Assembly: GCA_019722365.1 (NCBI GenBank)
Contig: JADFUC010001925.1
Coordinates: forward strand, 620,001-684,000
Source of the DNA: Lithospermum erythrorhizon
Taxonomy: Eukaryota > Streptophyta > Magnoliopsida > Boraginales > Boraginaceae
Length of the DNA: 64,000 bases
Direction of reading: 5' to 3'
Below, piece after piece: positions 11,301-24,000 of this stretch. The notes beneath the pieces were generated by a model. That model worked only from the letters and a program-made list of their open reading frames with translations, searched no databases and was not told where the DNA came from. Numbering within the stretch: the first letter of the stretch is position 1; each line of letters starts with the position of its first letter. Position numbers and translations under genes: made by a program.

Positions 11301-14300
11301 GAACTGAATGGTTTTTATTAATTTCTGTTTACTTACATCTGTGCTAGAAGCATCGAGTTCCTCCAGTAAAGATCCAGGGAAACAAAGTATAGCACTGTCA
11401 ACAAGTTTTGTGTCTCTTAGACAAAGGCTTTTGAGATCATTTGTCTGAGACATGAGTTGACAAAGAGAAGCTTCTTTCACACCTGTCATCAGTTAAAGTA
11501 CTACACTATGTCATAAGGATATGATGGATCTTAGTGGAAAATGAGCCTAGTAGTACAGAGGAGTGGGAAACAATTAGTTCCTTCCTAAAGCTTAAATAAA
11601 TGATTTTCATGAGCATCTCTGAGCTGCAATATAAATAGTTGCTCAAGGGTATAGTGTAGTTACCTTTGCAGCCTCTAATGTGCAGAATTTGAAGCTTATT
11701 AGCCAATGAATAGAAGTTTCTTCCACTTTCTTGTCCCATATTTTTGCTGATATTGTATGGACTGGAGCAAAGAGACTGAACTGAACTCTGGGCAAAGGAA
11801 GTGTAGCAAGCCAATAAAGAATTTAGCTTCATACATTTTGCTATCATTACTGACAGAGCAGCATCTGTGATGGTAACACACCCTCTGATATTAAGGTAGG
11901 ACAGTGATGGGAAAATGTCTGAGATGCTGAGAAGATCAGAATCTGGAAAGAGTGAAAAAAATATTGAAGTCTTTAGGTTAACAGAGGAGAAAGTAACATA
12001 CATATCGACATGAAACAAGTTCAAATTTGACAAGAAAGATATGTATCATGATATTTGAGCTTCCAATACAAGCACAAGGAAATAGTTAAGATTTTGTATA
12101 TTCCTGCAAGTAAGCTGTTTGATTCAAAATCATTGGAGAGATCTAATGTCACATCAAAGAAGTATGCAAGTAATCATAGTAGCCAGTTAAGGAGTCAGAA
12201 GGCATACGTTGTTCCTCAACCTCTCAAGGGATTTTCTATTAAAGTCTAAGCATTCAGTATAAATAAACCCAGAGAGAGGAAGCCCGATAAATGCTTGGGT
12301 ATAAATTTTTCTAAGTATTCTTACCAATAATGTCAGTTCGGCCTTCCAATGTGAGTTTTGTAAGATTTGAGAATCTCACTTTATACAAAAAAGGCATAGA
12401 GGAATCGCTTTCACAAGCTGCAGGATTGATGGGGTTCGCTGGCGTAAAAGAGGCTGATGTAGATACAATAGTGACTTGTGTCGACGTAACAGGAGAAACA
12501 TCCACAGTTAGGTCAACTTCCCTAAGCAATGGGCATTTGAGAGCTAACTGGTGCAATTTTTCAGTTCTGAAATTTAAAAAGTAAGCTGCTTTTAATGATC
12601 TCAAGGATGGAAAGGACTTCCCAAAGTATTCAGTTGCTGCCTCAAGATGCAATAAGGGACAGTTGGAGATATCAACCTCTTGCACTGATTCAAATGTCAA
12701 GGTTTTCTCTAACAACTTCCAGGAAATATCAGATTTATTTAATGAGAGACGGTCAAGACATTGATCGATGTGTTTTGTCAATATAGGGTCTGAAAATGAT
12801 GCAGACGGAATGATGGCCAGGAGGAGAAGCTCTGCCTTCAACTGCAGACAATTTGCAAGGTCCACTTTCTGCAGAACAGGTTCAAAACACATTATATTTC
12901 TGACAGATGCCCAAAACAGTCATAAGTTATAACCATGTGTCTGTGTACATAAAAGGAAGACCTCAGTATATTGTGTTAAACGAATTTTGAGACGACTCAA
13001 GTCATCATCTCTAAAAGCATCATTTGAAATTGAAGGCAGTCTCAGTACGCTAAGTATAGACTGTATGCCTTTCTCAGCATAATGAGAAAAGAGACAGCAT
13101 CTTCTTTTACCTGAAAATTAGGGTAAAATCTTATTAAGGCTATTCAGAAATCCCACATATTATTCACCAAAGAATTAGCTGACCAAGAAGAATACCAGCG
13201 GCATACCAGAGGGGCAAAATGCTGGAGCGAATCTGTTCACAATAGAAATACATGGAAAAATCAAGCTAGACCAGAATGACATGCAATACTTTAGATGAAA
13301 CTTAACAGTAAATCATATCCCATATGAACCCCTTTCCATGAGCTTTAACTTCTGAGAGAATTTTTTGGAGGACTGGATGCAATAGTAGACATACTTTTGA
13401 ATATTGCATACTTATAGAAACTAATCAAGGTTAACACCGCACTAGGGCCTCTGGAATCGTATCTATCATAGTCTAGTAGTAAGAAACTTCACGAACCTCC
13501 TTCAGCATATCAGTTGCACCATTTTCAAAGCAGCTAAGATCCTTGGATTGTTTATTGTTAGCAGCAACCCAACCTAAGATGGAATCACAAAGAGCCTTTT
13601 CACTGTAAGAAAATACAGAATGAGTGCCACATTTTGTCACCTAAAAAATGAACCAGAAGTTCGAAGTACTTACGCACCTTTCAATAGTCAAGTCAGAATG
13701 CCTAATACAAGAATATAATAGTTTGTGAGGTGTATCAGCAAAAGAGTCGCAGGATATCATCCACATCTGCAGAAACAGAATATTCATTGGGATGTGATTG
13801 CCATTCTTTGTGCGTCTATATTACAACATCCAAAAGGTAAATTTTTATCGAGCTAATCATTACGTCAAATTTACTGATGATTTTGTTTGATCTAAAGAAT
13901 GACCTTCAAACTTTGTGGCATTTTAAATGAAGAAATAACAATAATATCTTAAATTTTGAAAAGCTCAAAGATATTAACAAGTGAACAAAACTTTAAGTAA
14001 TCACATCAATATATTGAAGTTGACGAGCTCAAGAAATCGATAGAAGGGATACGTTGGTAAGTTAAACTATCTTAAATAATCTTTACATGTTCGATCAGGA
14101 GGTGATGTACAGCTTGTTAGAAACCCTGTTCAGAGAGCCACAGAGTGAAAACAACTTACAAAATTCCTTGCAAGATAACTTGTGCAAAGTTGAGAAATAA
14201 CTTCATTGGCTGCAAAATATTTCATCTGCATCTATGAGAGAAATGCTACAATGCAGACGTATTTGCAATCGAGCAAAGCATAAATTCCAAAATCCCCTAT

Positions 14301-15375
14301 CAATTTTTGTTCCTTACCATGTTCAATACTGTAACTCCATATGCCAATCAAACTAGTTAAATCCAACAGCCTTGTTTGAACCCCAGAAGAGGAAGTCGCG
14401 TCAACCAACCATATTTGACACTTGTCTAGCAATGTTTCAATGCCGAAAAACAAGCCAGCCTATAAAATTTTCGACATAAAGGTTAGGATTCACATATGCG
14501 AGCCCAAAGTAAAGCGAAAAACATCATCAATTACGAACACAGGTGCTTCACCTCATGCAAGAGAACGAAATTGTGAGGCGTGATATCCACAGAACATCCA
14601 AATATATATCTCAAAACATTTAGAAATGACTCCACGTTCCAGTAAATTAGAATTTCATCGCAAGATGATTCACTGTAAACCGAATAATTCAAAAATTAAC
14701 GACAACTCGACAAGTAACAGAACAGAGTACACAAATGACGAAATGATTTATTGTAAAAAGGCCTAATTCAAATTTCACCTGAATTTCCCACCAAGAAGTC
14801 CACGAAAGTAAGACGAATGCTGCATAAGCCTGTACATACATGATACATGTATAACAAATATAAGCAAACAAAATATGTACAATACATTACTCCATTTTCA
14901 TGTACTATGGAGTCAAATATTTTATAGATATAATGAAATAAACCACAATGACTCGTTACAGTAACTATGTTTCTTATCTATTGTATAGTATTGAGGCAAT
15001 TCGAAAACATCTTGCCTTTATGGGTATTGGGGCATGTTCGTGTTGTTACAATACTCCCTAATTCCAAAAATAGTATAGTGAATCATGTTACTAGCCAACA
15101 TGTACAAAATACTTAACAACTATCTGAAAATATTAGTTAAATGCAGTATTAAGTTATATTTGGTGGAATAATATTTGGGGCGTTGACCTGGCCTGATCAG
15201 CTATGATTTTGACTTGTTGAAGATGGGGAAGTGAAGTGAAGTCAAAGTGTTGAATTTCAGCTGTTGAAATATTAATTACTTCAGCTTCATCTAATTCGGA
15301 CTGCTCCGCTTCCACGCAGCTCAGGATTACGAATTCGTCCCCCATTCTACGGACTTCCAAACAAATCAGCTGCAA
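8396..15375 (-). CDS. FBL11: BTB/POZ and LRR protein, FBL11 type; 2-nt frameshift in exon 16
   Basis: Homologue of Arabidopsis BTB/POZ domain-containing protein FBL11, a probable ubiquitin-ligase adaptor whose target is not established. Twenty exons in transcript order: 15375-15188, 14829-14779, 14672-14552, 14459-14318, 14209-14160, 13766-13678, 13602-13497, 13232-13196, 13110-12962, 12868-12325, 11942-11664, 11482-11337, 11106-10756, 10408-10165, 9948-9893, 9796-9709, 9252-9208, 9136-9068, 8884-8871 and 8558-8396. The BTB-like part is in exons 1-5 (SSYFRGLLGGKFR). BACK-like sequence follows (PLWYAAGKRRCC). Cys/Leu-rich LRRs run from exon 10 (CLRDTKLVDSAILCFPGS, LERVTAWMTNADLVILTQNC). The C-terminus KLTRTVVKERL matches the family. 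The product would be ~967 residues from the Met at 15345 or ~977 from that at 15375. Exon 16 is 88 nt where phase requires 90, so about 2 nt are missing near 9735. Intron 17 uses a GC donor and exon 19 is only 14 nt. Confidence 0.87.
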
Positions 15376-16445
15376 CTTCTACTTAATTTTACGACTAGAC
15401 TTTTCCTTTTAACCTCTTTTAACACAAATTCGTTATTTATGAAAGTTGAATTTACAATGCTTGAAAAGACTAATATTTAACACTCTAATTTTTTTATCAA
15501 TTGAGCTATGTCTAATGGGCTAAAACCCATATTACATACTCCTTATTTTTGTATCATACTCTAGTAAACACATTTAAATTATGATAGTCAATTAGTTACA
15601 TATTATATCATGTTATTTTTATTAACAAAAAATCATAGATAATATTCAAACCGAATCACATATCATTTATGCAGTAATCGCTACATGTATAGCAATAATA
15701 AAGGTACGAGCAGACAATAAATCCAAATTCGAGTGAGTTTTGATAGCGTAATGTAGGAGTTTCACTTTAATTAAGCTTTTGTGACATCAAACACTGGTCT
15801 TTTGATGTCCGAACTCAAATTCACGACGATCTCACAAACTATTAGGTGGAAAGGTGGGAGTGTCTAACCCCTCTAAAGTGTACGCAATTCCTTTTTTTTT
15901 GGATCCAAAGACTCATGCGTAAAGGTCGGCAATTACATTTCGTATGCATTAAGCCCACCAACTATTTAGGCTGACTGTTTTAATTTTGTAGCCCCTAAGG
16001 CCGTAAGTGTTGGCTGAGCCCATGAGGCTGTGAGATTGGGAATATAACATGGGTTGCAACTTGCAATGGTTAATTTACCTCTGCCTTAATTTTGATTAAA
16101 AAACACACACACACACAAATTCTATACGGAGTGTTGTTTAGAAGTTAGAACTTAAGTAAATAGGGGCAATAAATTTCATCCGGTAGTTGATAGTCAAAAT
16201 ATAGAATAATGATCATTTTGGGTAATACGAGAGTAGTTATAAGTCAACTAACCTTTCATCTTCCTGAAGTAGTTAGATTCGGTGGCCACTCTACTAATAT
16301 CACATGCTAACATGGAGTATTATAAGAATACTTGGAACTAATCTTCGTTTGTTGTTATACAGACACACATGTGCCATTCATAAACTTCCACTTGCTCATG
16401 TTATACAATAATAATCCTCCTTTGTTCACTACTATTAAACGATAG
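15376..16445. other. intergenic spacer upstream of FBL11
   Basis: AT-rich sequence with no recognisable gene. The part next to 15375 should hold the FBL11 promoter. A short (CA)n run is at 16103-16117. A GC-richer patch near 15780-15860 resembles degraded transposon sequence but cannot be assigned. Confidence 0.5.
16103..16117. repeat. (CA)n microsatellite
   Basis: Short alternating CA tract in the spacer upstream of FBL11. Confidence 0.85.
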
Positions 16446-18745
16446 CTGATAACGACACTCCACCGACGCTTATTCGACTTCAAGGCTTCTGGCTTAGACG
16501 TGATCGCATCGATTTTTGAGATACTTTTCGACGCCTAATTTAATTCCCCGAGTACTATCCCGAGACTAACAAGCGACCACTTGACCTCGCTTAAGTTCGA
16601 CTTCCCGACGCTAAACCGACGCCATGACGCTTACCATGTCATATTTTACTTTATTTTTTATTTATTTAACACCGACGCCGACCGACGTCATGTCATATTT
16701 TACTTTCGTTTTGATTTATTTAATACCGACGCCAAACCGACACTGCATTTTGTATTTAATTTATTTTTTATTTATTTTGTACCGACGCCAAGTCGACGCC
16801 AATAAATGGATAAAATGTTTTGAAGACCGACGCTACCCGACGACTAATACCTGGATATAATAGTTTGAAACCCGGCCACCTTATTTTGTATTTATTTTGT
16901 ACCGACGCCAAGTCGACGCTTGGCCAAATGGATAAAATGTTTTGAAGACCGACGACACCTCGACGCTTAATAATTGATATAATAGTTTGAAACCCGACGC
17001 CTTACCGACACTCATGATTTACAATTTTTGAAAAAATAATGAAGTCTGGGGGCGATGACATTTGCGTAAACTGTGATGTAATACCCAAAAATCAACACAA
17101 ACAATACCCAAACATCAAACAATACCCAAACATAAACACAAACAACACTTAAATATAAACACAACTCGGGGCACGCGTCCCAAGGAGCAACGCAGGATCA
17201 TCTACAATTATGATCCTCAAGCAAAGCAATGGTCACGCTCTTACCTCTTCTCGGCTCTCAACCTCCTATATTCCGCCGACATATGAAATGCCTCGAATTT
17301 CATATTTCCACTCGAAATAAATAATACATAAAAAATTGCTTAAAATTCACAATTTGAAAAGCACATAACTTTTATAATACCATACTTACCAAAAAAGCTT
17401 CCCATATAGCATCCTTAATGGACTGGTCCAATAATGTAATAGCGTTATTCATAAATGTTCGACTCTCTTCTTTATTTCGCCTCGGAAGAATCTAGGAACT
17501 CCATGACCAAGAAGCCTAACATAAACAAATAAATATGGATTAGATACAAAACGATAAATATAAATATTAATAAACAAACTCAATAAATAAAATGTACTTA
17601 CTTTCCATCAAATAAGGTCTCAATGACCTTCCCTTCCGACACTCCAGAGTGACCTTGGCTCATCGGGCTGCACTCGATTGCTACTCTCGGGACTATATCC
17701 GACGCCAGGCATCAAACATCCTCGCCACCGATTCCTCGCATCGTCATATGGCTCGTAGCCTCACTGCGCGCGACGATCGATGCCGACTACTCGCCGGCCG
17801 ATACCCCGACGGGACTTCGCCGACGGATCAGCAGTGAGTCAACGACGCGTCAGAGATACCGGCCCTTATTGAGTAGGGTAGCCTGCGTATGTCGAGGAAG
17901 GGGCCCTCAGAAATGGCTCCCCATAAATGTGCGTCCGGATGACTATCCCCCACCTCTTCGGCAACCGCCCCCTACCGCTCACTTGTCGCCTCCGTCTCAT
18001 TCTTCTTCATTCCCAGTCTTACTACCATGAAAAGAGCCATAAAAACTTCTCATGCTTTCAACGGCTCAAACTCAATTAAACTAAGCAATCTCGATCTAGT
18101 TCAAAACTCAATTAAAACTAAACTCAATTCAATCTAATCTAAACTCCACCAATTCACCCAATTCAAACTCAATTCAAACTCAAATATAATCCAAATCAAA
18201 TCTAATTCAAACTCAATTCAATTTAATTCATTAACAATAATTCAATTACTCAATTCAATCAATTAAATACAACTCAATCAATTTCCAATTAAACACAATT
18301 CAATCTAACTAATAAAATCGAATTAAAAGAATTATAACAACAAATAATTAAATATACAACAAGTAATTAAAAAAATAAACCCAAATAAAAAAATAAAAAA
18401 ACCGACTTACAGAAAAGTCGATTAGGAGGGGGGAGGAGGGTGGCGTCGGTTAGGAGGGAGGGGGGTAAAATTTTTGCAGAAAAAAGAAGTAAAAAAAAAA
18501 CATTATGCTTTTTTTTATATAGCAGACACTGGCGGTAAATAACTTATTTTACATTTAATTTTTTCAAAATTACAACGGTAAAAATTACCGACGCCAACCT
18601 GACGTAGTACCGACACCACGTGGCCCATAAAATCAATTAAACGGGTCTGAAAAATACATACTTACCCGAATTTACACACCGACACTAATCACCTAATTCG
18701 GTATTTATTATCGATATTTTCGCCCGATTAATGCTGACTGTTGCA
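16446..18745. mobile_element. non-autonomous DNA-transposon-like element rich in CGACGC motifs
   Basis: The motif ACCGACGCC and its variants recur dozens of times in two clusters, about 16450-17010 and 18420-18740, around an internal region without a transposase-like frame. Clustered subterminal GC-rich motifs in an AT-rich setting are typical of CACTA/En-Spm-type elements or their non-autonomous derivatives. A G-rich patch (18420-18467) lies inside the right cluster. The 17180-18000 core is GC-richer and only short frames are open. I could not find a clean CACTA terminus or target duplication, so the class and exact ends are inferred. Confidence 0.45.
16757..17001 (+). repeat. two-copy ~120-bp tandem repeat inside the CGACGC element
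   Basis: Two adjacent units, about 16757-16880 and 16881-17001, each run through TTATTTTGTA, ACCGACGCCAAGTCGACGC, GGATAAAATGTTTTGAAGACC and ATATAATAGTTTGAAACCC. Shorter related units of about 60 bp precede them from 16600. They differ by small indels. Confidence 0.8.
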
Positions 18746-19540
18746 AGAGCCAAGTAATGCACCATCACTATGACAAACATCAATCAACCAAATTATTTAA
18801 TATATAGCCTTGTCATTATTATTACTTAAATACCACTTAATATTAAAGTTTAATTTGACACATAGGTGGAGAATCTAGTTGAGCGACTAATGATGCCAAA
18901 TATCAGAAAAGGTCTAATACATCACGTTTTTAATTAATTTAAATATTTTAAGCTAGTATAAACTATGTTTTAAATCATTGTGCTACTTCTACATACATCC
19001 AAAAGTTCCTAAAATGAGAAGAACGATAAGTATAATGATCTTAACAATAAGCAAGAAAATTCAAATACAAATAATAATAATTTTGATGATATTCAAAACG
19101 TACGAGATAAAATGCACTAGTAGCCCTGAGTTTGGTAAAAAGTCGTTGCAATTCAACACATGATAATATGATTATCTAAATATACATGTATATATGTATA
19201 GTTAAGGATAACATATTAATATAACCTTACATGCATAGCAAAAACACAAGATTTACCCAAAACTTTGTACATCATCAGCTAACAACCTACCAGTAATCTA
19301 TAACCAAATATGAAGATTTGGCTGATGAAAATACACTAGCACGATATTAATTTATGTGATATATGTATTACATATATATCTCCACAACCCATCATGAAAG
19401 GTTGAATGCTCCAACAAGGGACAACAATTTGCATTGATGGCTACAAGCAACAAAAAACATGAAATAAGGTTACTAGTTATTAGCAGATCAAACTATGTAC
19501 TTGATGGTTTCTGTCTGCTGTCAGTTTCCACAACCCAATT
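18746..19540. other. AT-rich spacer downstream of CYP94C1
   Basis: No gene seen. The sequence is AT-rich. The part next to 19541 presumably carries the 3'UTR of the minus-strand P450 gene. Confidence 0.5.
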
Positions 19541-21077
19541 TTACTCATCCTTAGCCCACCTTTCTTGAACCAAAACAGGCAAACCACCACTAAAAGTGGC
19601 TGTTAATCCTGGCAAAAATAATGGCGACATGAAATTTATTTATTTATGGTTTCCTCTCTTCAACCAATTCAATCCTAAATCTCCGGAGCAACGAAATCGC
19701 CACGGTTTTTAATTGAATTATAGCCATTTCCTTCCCTAAACACACCCTTAATCCAGCTTGAAAAACTGGATACTTGAAAGGATTTTCTTGAGAAAACTGT
19801 CCATTTTCAGTCAACCATCTTTCAGGCTTGAACTTTAAGCAATCTTGCCCCCATATTTTCTCCATCCTCCCCATTGCATATGGATGGTATGTAACTCTTG
19901 TTCCTTTCTTAACAAAAACCCCATCAGGCAAAACATCATCTTGCAAACAAAACTTCGAATCGAATTGAATCCCAGGCAAAAGCCTCATGCTCTCATGAAC
20001 TGATGCTTGAAGATAATGAAGGTCTCGGAGTTTGTCACAACTTGTGATGCAATCTTGATTTCCCCCCAAGATTTTATCAGCTTCATTAAGTATAAATGTT
20101 TGGACATGAGGGTTTTTTGCCATATGCCAAAAAAAGCTTGTTAAAGCTGATGCAACTGTGTCTCTCCCAGCTAAAATAAAGCTTATGACAATATCTCTTA
20201 GGTATGTTTCATCGTTGATTGTCACCATGAATTTTGATAGAAGATCTTTGTGTTCAGGACTATGAATACCTAGTTTTCTCTTTTGTCTGATCATTTCTTT
20301 GGCTAAGACATTGATGTTTCGGATGGCTTTTTTCAGTTTCTTCTCACTTCCCATGTTTAATATTTTTTTGATTTTCCAAATGATTGGAGAGATATGCAAA
20401 GCTCTTTTAGCCGATAAGTTTGAAGCCAAGTCAAATGAAGTAGAAAATTTTGAAAGTGGTAATGATATTTCTAGACATTTTGGGTCTAACCCAAATGAGA
20501 ACTTACAAATACAATCAAATGAAAATCTTTTGAACACATCTTCTAAATCCAACGTACCATGATGTTGTTCTTTTCCTAAGAAAGAATCTAGAAGTGGAAT
20601 TAACCGATGTTGAATCTCATGATGGATGACTTCAAAGGCATATGATCGTATTGAATTTCTTCCTAATTCAAGATTGGCCATTTTTCTTTGGAACTTCCAT
20701 AGATCTCCATCCACGTTGAATATTCCTCTCCCCAAAAGATCTCCTAGGATCATGGAAAAAGGCTTCCCTTTAGGAAAATTCTCAAACTTCGTCTTCAACA
20801 TGTACTCAACGTTTGTAGGGTTGGCTGTGATTATGTTTTCAAGAACATGTAAATGAATAGTTTGAGTTGGAGATTTTGAAAGAAGATGAGTGTACCAATC
20901 ACAAAGGTTTGGAAATTGAGACACCCAACTTGATGAAATGTAGGTTTGACATATTTCACAATCACATAAAACCCTTTTTCTCAATAAATTTATTAGTACT
21001 CGTATGAGATAAAAGAGAAACAATATGAAAATAAAAAGAAATATAAGAATGCTCCATGAAGTTTGAGAGAACTCCAT
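19541..21077 (-). CDS. CYP94C1: CYP94C1-type cytochrome P450; reading frame broken near the C-terminus
   Basis: Intronless P450 of clan 86. CYP94C1 oxidises the omega position of 12-hydroxy-jasmonoyl-isoleucine in jasmonate catabolism. The open frame runs from 21077 to a stop at 19644, 477 residues. A hydrophobic N-terminal ER anchor lies at about residues 8-30. Family-diagnostic stretches include CDCEICQTYISSSW, GDLLGRGIFNVDGD and QFDSKFCLQDDVLPDG. The I-helix AGRDT is at 303-307, ExxR (ESMR) at 362-365, PER at 418-420 and the heme loop FQAGLRVCLG at 439-448 with Cys446. After VEERKP the frame meets TAA. The expected C-terminal sequence (LPGLTATFSGGLPVLVQERW) continues one frame away, to a stop at 19541-19543. 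The break coincides with an AAAT tandem repeat (about 19627-19642). That lost part carries the last substrate-recognition strand, so the 477-residue product is probably inactive if the break is real. CYP94C1 is chosen over other CYP94s by the N-terminal and QFDSKF regions. Confidence 0.88.
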
Positions 21078-24000
21078 TTTGATTGATTATTTGAGGATCA
21101 ATAATTGAGAAGGAAAGTGATGAAGATAGAAGACCAATGGCAGAAAGAGGGGTAGTATTTATCATGATATATTCAAAGTGAAATATCTTCAAATTTTAAT
21201 ATAAAGGGGTAGTATTTTAATAATATTATATTAATTATCGTAAATTTTTAAGGTATTTCAAATAAAATAATATTATATTAATTATTTTAAAAATATTTAA
21301 TTTTTAATATATATTTTAAAAAATCTTAATTCCGGCGATATTTTTCAAATATTAAGCAAAATACCACATACAGCAGTGACCAAACGAAACCACATGTATT
21401 AGTGTATGGGAGCTCTTAAGAGGTCAAGGTAGGTTTTGGCCCCATCCGATTTTTTTAAAATTGTATTTACTCCCTTTAAATTTAAGACAATATGGAAGTT
21501 TTTTACTTATCCGGCCCACCGTGATTGGTTATACTCCGTAAATTTTATATACCCTTTAAAATTCTTACAATATAATATTTGTGTTTATTTGGCTCATCCT
21601 AAAATTAAGCTTCTGCCCGCCTCCCCCATTCATGTACACTAACACGTACTCATTTCCGCAACTTTACAACTTACAACACACAAACTCTTTAAAATTGTAT
21701 TTGACCCAAAAATGTCAAAAATCGCCAAACCGTTAACGGTGAACGGTCACGTTAATTGGGGTGGGACGAATGGTAACCACGCAGACACTACGTAATTTCA
21801 TTTCTACAACACTACCACTTATAGAGATCAAAGTGCAATTTCAACACACTAGAACCATTACTGCAATAACTCTCAAGAGATTTAATCATATATATTTCGA
21901 AAGGGGCATGTTCATGCCATTACCTAAATAATACGGAGTAAATTAGTTTATTAATGGAAACAAATCTAAGGGATTGAGGAAACTATATACTCCTATAGAC
22001 TATATGGTCATTATATATATTATATAATATAAATAAGAGCACAACAAAGTCGTGAACTAATAGAGATTAATAAGCAATCAATTGGAAGACGGATCTGTTG
22101 AGCATCACAAGATGCACATCTTTTGTACATATTCAAGCACATGCATGCCATTATTCTCTCCACTAAGAGGTTGAAAATTTATAAAAATACACTTATTGTC
22201 TCTAAGTCATACATGCAATAAACTATGTAGAAGGTTTTTAATATACGCCCCAGTGCATTTAAGAAATTAAATAATACAAATTACTAATAAATACTTTCCA
22301 TATCAAAGTTCGGCCGATATAAAATTTTGTATCAAATAGCTTCCCTTTTAATTATCACCTTAACTCGTACCTTTGCGCATATATATTAAAAAAACCGATA
22401 ATATATAACCCATCTCTTTAACTCTAACAATGTTACTACTACTGGCAACCTTCATCTTCAATTTTTTAATTAACCAGTATATATTGCTTAGTGAAGACTG
22501 AAGAGACGTACACAAATGTAAGCCCACGTGTCGACAATGCAAAACGTCTACCCATTATTCACGAAAGAGACCTACTCAATTGAGAATCTCTCTTATTATG
22601 TCATTTAATTTCTAGTAAGGTCTATATATCGCGAAAGCTACTTACCATTAACCTTGCTCATTAATTGCTTATTAATAATCAAAATATAAATTATACCATT
22701 TTTGATATATATATTTTTCTTTAAGTACATTTTAGGTAATATGTACCATTTTCTTAATAAAAAAATTAATGCCAATTATATAAAGATATTTTTTAATTTG
22801 TAAAATAATTTTGGTTATTAATTTCTCAGACATTTTAATAAAGTGAATAAAAATAATTTTGGTACACTTTTTTGGAATTTTTTTACTTGTACCATCTTAG
22901 AATGATACATTTTAGTAATGCGTACTCATTTTTATATCAAATTTCACATATAAATATATTAATGTAACATTAGTGAACTCAGACATTAATTTAACCGCAA
23001 ATCACATATACGATTCCTTACTAGTACAAATATTAAAACTATTAGTAGTCTACATATATATAGTGTAATAATTTTGAATGATTCAGTAATTCGGTTATTA
23101 TAAATAAAGTATTATTATGGAAACTATTAGATTTTTTTGTATTAATTATTATTCATGTAGACAGTGAAAATTTATTAAAAAATAAATTAAAATGATTAAT
23201 ACGACTTAATCAAATTAATTTGATCAAACCATTAAAAGAAACGCCATAGGTTCTCGATCGAACCCTAAATTTAACGTAAAACTCTTGTAATGCAATGCGG
23301 TTCTCAACAAGTCCTTGAAATATTGAAAGCTTAAAATTAGTATTTTATAATAATTAACCCTAATTTTAAACTGTAAATGTAGCCTCCCTAAATTTGGCGA
23401 TTTTAAGAATAAATCGGTATAAAAACCGGAAATGCAAATTTATCAGTTCTGATAAATGTACTTAAACGACGATCCGATTAAAATAATAAGAATTAAGGTA
23501 TACCAGCCGTGAATTGCAAAATAAGGAGCCCATATTCTTGTTGCTTTATTCTCAAACAAAAAATATTAAAAATATTATTTTTAATATTAAATATCCGACT
23601 CGCCTTCCATCTTAAAATCAGCTAAGACGCGAATTCACCGAAAAATAAACCAACCGCTAGAAGCAGTGATTCAAAGCTCCCTGTAAAATTATAAATAAAG
23701 CCTCCCATATTTTCTAAAATTCAATCAACATTCTCTTTATTCGAAAATACACAAAAAAAACATATTTATAAAAATACGTATGATACCTCTCAAATTCTAA
23801 GCTTAAATCTTTTAAACCGCCAAATGTAAACACCACTTTGGGGCGGCTTAAAATAGCAACAAATTAAGATTGCCATCGCACAAATGAAGTACTCCTTCAA
23901 GACAAGCAAAATCACTTGCACTCTAAACAAATCTCAGTGAACGCTTCAAATATTCAGGAATAAGCTACAAACACCTGATTATTCATAAATCTTGTATGAA

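Noticed and set aside
12055..12786. Plus-strand frames over FBL11 introns and exons
   Set aside because: Antisense to conserved LRR exons, or within an intron.
20299..20856. Plus-strand frames opposite CYP94C1
   Set aside because: They lie fully within the P450 coding sequence and have no domain of their own.
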